Under the pieces are notes generated by a model, which saw only the letters and a list, made by a program, of their open reading frames with translations, ran no database searches and was not told where the DNA came from. From Acidimicrobiia bacterium (GTDB lineage Bacteria; Actinomycetota; Acidimicrobiia; Spongiisociales; ZC4RG35): DNA of 42,588 bases. Position numbers and translations under genes: made by a program. Shown here in pieces: positions 40,020 to 42,588 of this stretch. The stretch is taken from assembly GCA_025937235.1 (NCBI GenBank), contig JAICRU010000019.1:1-42588 (forward strand), read 5' to 3'. Each line of letters begins with the position of its first letter. Position 1 is the stretch's first letter.

Positions 40020-41940
40020 TTTGAAGACCACCCCGGCGAAGACCCCGCCACGGGAAGAGGTGAAGCCGAAGAAGCTGCGGCCCGTTCGACGCAGCCTGTG
40101 GATGGCAATCGGGCTCCTGGCTGGATTCGTGATCTATGCCTACGGGTTTCAGGTCGTCAACGTCAACTTGGACACCATCGGTGATCCGGTCCGTCAGGGG
40201 CGGTTCGCCAACATCATCCGGGCCCTGGGCTCACCCGATCTCCTCACCTATGAGACGGTCGCCACCAATGTCGACATCGACTTCGCCATGCCCTGTCCCG
40301 CCGATGGCTTCACTGCAGCCGCCTCTGAGGGCGGAGCGGCGACGATCTCGATCGATCCGCCCTGCGCCGATTCCAGGGGCATCGTCACGGTCTCGGGTGA
40401 GGGTTTCGGGTCCAACGAGCCGATCAACATCTTTTTCGTCCCGCCCAACGGGATAGAGCTACGCGTTGCGCAGGTTCGAACCAACGCCGATGGAGTTTTC
40501 AGCACCGAAGCCCAGCTGCCAAACCGTCCCGATGAGCAGGTGCAGACCATCCGGGCCAAGACCCGGGAACGGGTGGGAAGCATCTTCAACCCCGTCTACG
40601 TCCCCACTGGGCAGACCAACTCCGAAACCGGAGAGGAGATTGTGTTGCGGTCTCCGCGCTGGTCTGCGAACGCCGAGGCGACCTGGAGGGGGATCATCCA
40701 GACGATCTTCCTCGCGCTCCTCGCGACCACGGTGGGCACGATCATCGCCATGCCCCTTTCCTTCCTGGCGGCACGAAACCTGATGAGCGATGTCAGGATC
40801 CCGGTCCTCAACGTCGGGTTGGCGATCGTCGCCCTGCCCGTGGGGGCCGTGCTGGGTTATGCCGCCGCGTCGGGAGGAGGCGGGATCGTGGACCGGTTGC
40901 CGGGCTCGGCCCTGCTCTTGGGAGCAGTCACCATGGTTCTGGTGTGGCTCGGCTTCCGCGCTCTACGATTCGCGGTGCCCCTCCCCGATACCGAGCGCCC
41001 TCGCTGGCTCAGGGTTGGCGCGGGTCTAGCCGCGGCGGCCGCCTTCCTGCTCGCCTCACAGTCCGCCGTTCGCTTCATGGAGATCGGAGGGGCCCAGGCT
41101 GCCTCAGTCCTGGGACCACTGGCCTTCCTGGGTACCTTCGTGCAGCGCCTGGGCGAGATCATGGCTCTCGTCTTCGGTGTTCTCGCCGGTCTCGCCGCTG
41201 CCGTTGCCCTGGCGATCTTCGCCAGCAAACTCGCCTACGCCATCGCGAAGAACGTCGGCCCGGGTATGAATCAGGTGCTCTCTGTCGTTGCGGTCGGTCT
41301 CGCCGGCGCGGCGATAGCGGTGGGAATCGGTCAGGCCATCGCCTGGATGTATCAAATCATCGACACGACGGCCACAGTCGTGATACCTGCGGCGATCGGC
41401 GCCGTGCTCGGGGTGGGCTTGGGAGTGTGGGGCGCAATGCGCGGACAGCTCGGTGCGGGCCTCGGCATCTACTACATCTTCCGCACGTTCTTCAACACCT
41501 TGAGGTCGATCGAGGCCCTCATCCTGGCCCTCGTCTTCGTGGTCTGGGTCGGATTGGGTGCCTTTGCCGGAACCCTGGCGCTGGCCCTGCACACCATCGC
41601 CGCCAACGCCAAGCTCTACTCGGAGCAGGTGGAAAGCATCAGCTCCGGCCCGTTGGAGGCGGTTCGGGCCACCGGCGCCACCCGGCTGCAGACGGTGATC
41701 TATGCGGTGGTGCCGCAGATCGTGGCCCCGTTCATCGCCTTCACCATGTACCGCTGGGACATCAACGTGCGCATGTCGACGATCATCGGCTTCGTCGGCG
41801 GCGGTGGCATCGGGTTGATCCTCCAACAGAACATCAACCAGCTCAACTATCGGGGCGCCGCCGCTCAGATCCTGGCGATCGCCATCGTGGTGGCTGCCAT
41901 GGACTACGTCTCCAGCCGCCTCCGGGAGAGGTACGTGTGA
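40012..41940 (+). CDS. phnE: PhnE-type ABC transporter permease with two large insertions
   Basis: The product has 642 residues from TTG 40012, against about 270 in ordinary PhnE. A first helix (about 30-50) leads into an external beta-rich domain (about 90-200). This contains Cys95, Cys118 and an Ig/IPT-like strand pattern (GIVTVSGEGFGSNEPINIFF). The PhnE N-part follows (TIIAMPLSFLAARNL, about 243-257). A stretch of six or seven extra hydrophobic segments (about 262-484) then interrupts it. The PhnE C-part resumes at FRTFFNTLRSIEALILALVF and contains the EAA coupling loop GPLEAVRATGATRLQ (546-560). No frameshift is seen. Confidence 0.88.
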   Translation: MADLKTTPAKTPPREEVKPKKLRPVRRSLWMAIGLLAGFVIYAYGFQVVNVNLDTIGDPVRQGRFANIIRALGSPDLLTYETVATNVDIDFAMPCPADGFTAAASEGGAATISIDPPCADSRGIVTVSGEGFGSNEPINIFFVPPNGIELRVAQVRTNADGVFSTEAQLPNRPDEQVQTIRAKTRERVGSIFNPVYVPTGQTNSETGEEIVLRSPRWSANAEATWRGIIQTIFLALLATTVGTIIAMPLSFLAARNLMSDVRIPVLNVGLAIVALPVGAVLGYAAASGGGGIVDRLPGSALLLGAVTMVLVWLGFRALRFAVPLPDTERPRWLRVGAGLAAAAAFLLASQSAVRFMEIGGAQAASVLGPLAFLGTFVQRLGEIMALVFGVLAGLAAAVALAIFASKLAYAIAKNVGPGMNQVLSVVAVGLAGAAIAVGIGQAIAWMYQIIDTTATVVIPAAIGAVLGVGLGVWGAMRGQLGAGLGIYYIFRTFFNTLRSIEALILALVFVVWVGLGAFAGTLALALHTIAANAKLYSEQVESISSGPLEAVRATGATRLQTVIYAVVPQIVAPFIAFTMYRWDINVRMSTIIGFVGGGGIGLILQQNINQLNYRGAAAQILAIAIVVAAMDYVSSRLRERYV

Positions 41941-41963
41941 CGGGACTCGTGTTCCCTCCGTCC

Positions 41964-41997
41964 CCGGCTTCGCCGGCACTCCCCCCTCCGGGGGGAG
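41964..41997 (+). promoter_or_regulatory. Two hairpins in front of dgt; the second covers its ribosome site
   Basis: CCGGC-TTC-GCCGG lies at 41964-41976, and CTCCCCCC-TCC-GGGGGGAG at 41979-41997. The right arm of the second stem is the probable ribosome site (GGGGAG) four bases before GTG 42002. There is no T-tract, so a role in limiting translation or marking the phn transcript end is possible. Confidence 0.5.
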
Positions 41998-42001
41998 ACA
42001 A

Positions 42002-42588
42002 GTGCTGAGACGGGCCCGGCTCGAACGCGAGCGTCTCGAGCACGAATTGTTGGCGCCAGAAGCCACCAAGGCCGACGGGTCGGCCGGCCGCGCCGAAGAT
42101 GAGGAACCGGACGAGTTCCGTACCGCCTTCGAGCGTGACCGGGACCGCATCGTGCACACCAAGGCGTTTCGCCGCCTCAAGCACAAGACCCAGGTCTTCC
42201 TCAACCCCGACGGCGACCACTTCGTCACCCGAATGACCCATACCATCCAGGTGAATCAGGTGGGTCGGGCCATGGCCCGCGCCCTCGGGCTCAACGAGGA
42301 CCTGACCGAGGCGATCTGCCTGGGTCACGACGTCGGACATTCCCCTTTCGGGCATACCGGCGAGGAGGCGCTCAGCCCTCTGGTCGAGGGCGGCAGCTGG
42401 CTGCATTCGGCCCATGGGGTGCGCACCCTCTCCCTGATCGAGCCGCAAAACCTCAGCGATGAGGTGCTCGACGGGATACGGGCCCACTCGTGGGGGGGGG
42501 TCCCGCCACCCCGGACGCCGGAAGGGCAGCACAGCCGGGTGGCCGACGGGCTCGCCAACCACACCCACGAAGGGGCCGATGCGCGACG
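42002..42588 (+). CDS. dgt: Deoxyguanosinetriphosphate triphosphohydrolase-like HD protein (3' end cut by window)
   Basis: The frame from GTG 42002 is open to the window edge (195 residues). After a charged N-terminus it shows FRTAFERDRDRIVHTKAFRRLKHKTQVF, the typical Dgt opening, cited here by its key parts: DRDR, KAFRRL and KTQVF. The HD metal site is assembled from MTHTIQVNQVGR and LGHDVGHSPFGHTGEEAL. Dgt cleaves dGTP or other dNTPs to the nucleoside and triphosphate. The last 20 residues (VADGLANHTHEG) deviate from the family's VADRxAYxNHD pattern just after a run of nine G. A sequencing slip or real divergence is possible there. Confidence 0.87.
   Translation, partial: MLRRARLERERLEHELLAPEATKADGSAGRAEDEEPDEFRTAFERDRDRIVHTKAFRRLKHKTQVFLNPDGDHFVTRMTHTIQVNQVGRAMARALGLNEDLTEAICLGHDVGHSPFGHTGEEALSPLVEGGSWLHSAHGVRTLSLIEPQNLSDEVLDGIRAHSWGGVPPPRTPEGQHSRVADGLANHTHEGADAR

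Noticed and set aside
41104-42246. 380-residue minus-strand open frame opposite phnE and dgt
   Set aside because: It spans two recognised genes on the other strand and shows only low-complexity charged sequence.
1-42588. CRISPR arrays, rRNA genes and intact insertion sequences
   Set aside because: I saw no regular repeat-spacer pattern, no rRNA sequence and no intact transposase on either strand.

Overview
This window looks like a chromosomal segment of a high-GC actinobacterium. I suspect an Acidimicrobiia-like lineage, but that is inference. The support is: a coproporphyrin-dependent heme pathway (ChdC/HemQ with actinobacterial-type ferrochelatase), an aspartokinase with an internal beta-subunit-like start, MurJ, class II FBPase (GlpX), a small protein resembling the acyl-CoA carboxylase epsilon subunit next to methylmalonyl-CoA epimerase, frequent GTG starts, and several genes whose -10 hexamer lies only 6-9 nt before the start codon, as in leaderless transcripts.

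Left part (1-10.6 kb). A tightly packed minus-strand operon (3975 to 1) encodes a D-2-hydroxyacid dehydrogenase, a creatininase-family hydrolase, a cupin, a Gfo/Idh/MocA oxidoreductase and an alpha/beta hydrolase cut by the window edge. It reads as a catabolic set of unknown substrate. Downstream on the plus strand are a stand-alone TOPRIM protein and an M24-fold protein that has lost four of the five metal ligands; a GNAT-like protein lies between them on the minus strand. An HxlR-SCP2 regulator is divergent from a BBE-like FAD oxidoreductase, with a 21-bp-spaced direct repeat between them. A minus-strand membrane-protein group (CPBP protease homologue, a tiny membrane protein and another membrane protein) follows.

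Middle (10.7-22.3 kb). A SRPBCC protein precedes the decayed remnant of an element integrated at tRNA-Pro(CGG). It has two copies of the tRNA 3' half (11.3 and 13.1 kb), a frameshifted tyrosine integrase, an RHH antitoxin-like gene and a membrane protein. A second integrase scrap left of the left att copy suggests serial insertions. Housekeeping genes follow: asd and aspartokinase (minus), then cyclophilin, a PHP phosphatase and murJ (plus), methylmalonyl-CoA epimerase with the epsilon-like protein (minus), and thiolase with glpX (plus).

Heme/replication block (22.3-34.5 kb, minus). dnaX, ybaB and recR are followed by hemA-hemC-hemD-hemB-hemL-hemE-hemQ-hemH-hemY, nearly all overlapping by a few bases, and then a small membrane protein. 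Together the nine heme genes cover every step from glutamyl-tRNA to heme b by the coproporphyrin route.

Right part (34.5-42.6 kb, plus). A DUF1801-like protein, an ABC-2 type ATPase/permease pair and a 5'(3')-deoxyribonucleotidase-like protein precede a PhnD-PhnC-PhnE phosphate/phosphonate-type importer. The PhnE permease is 642 residues and carries two large insertions. A dGTPase homologue begins at 42002 and runs off the end.
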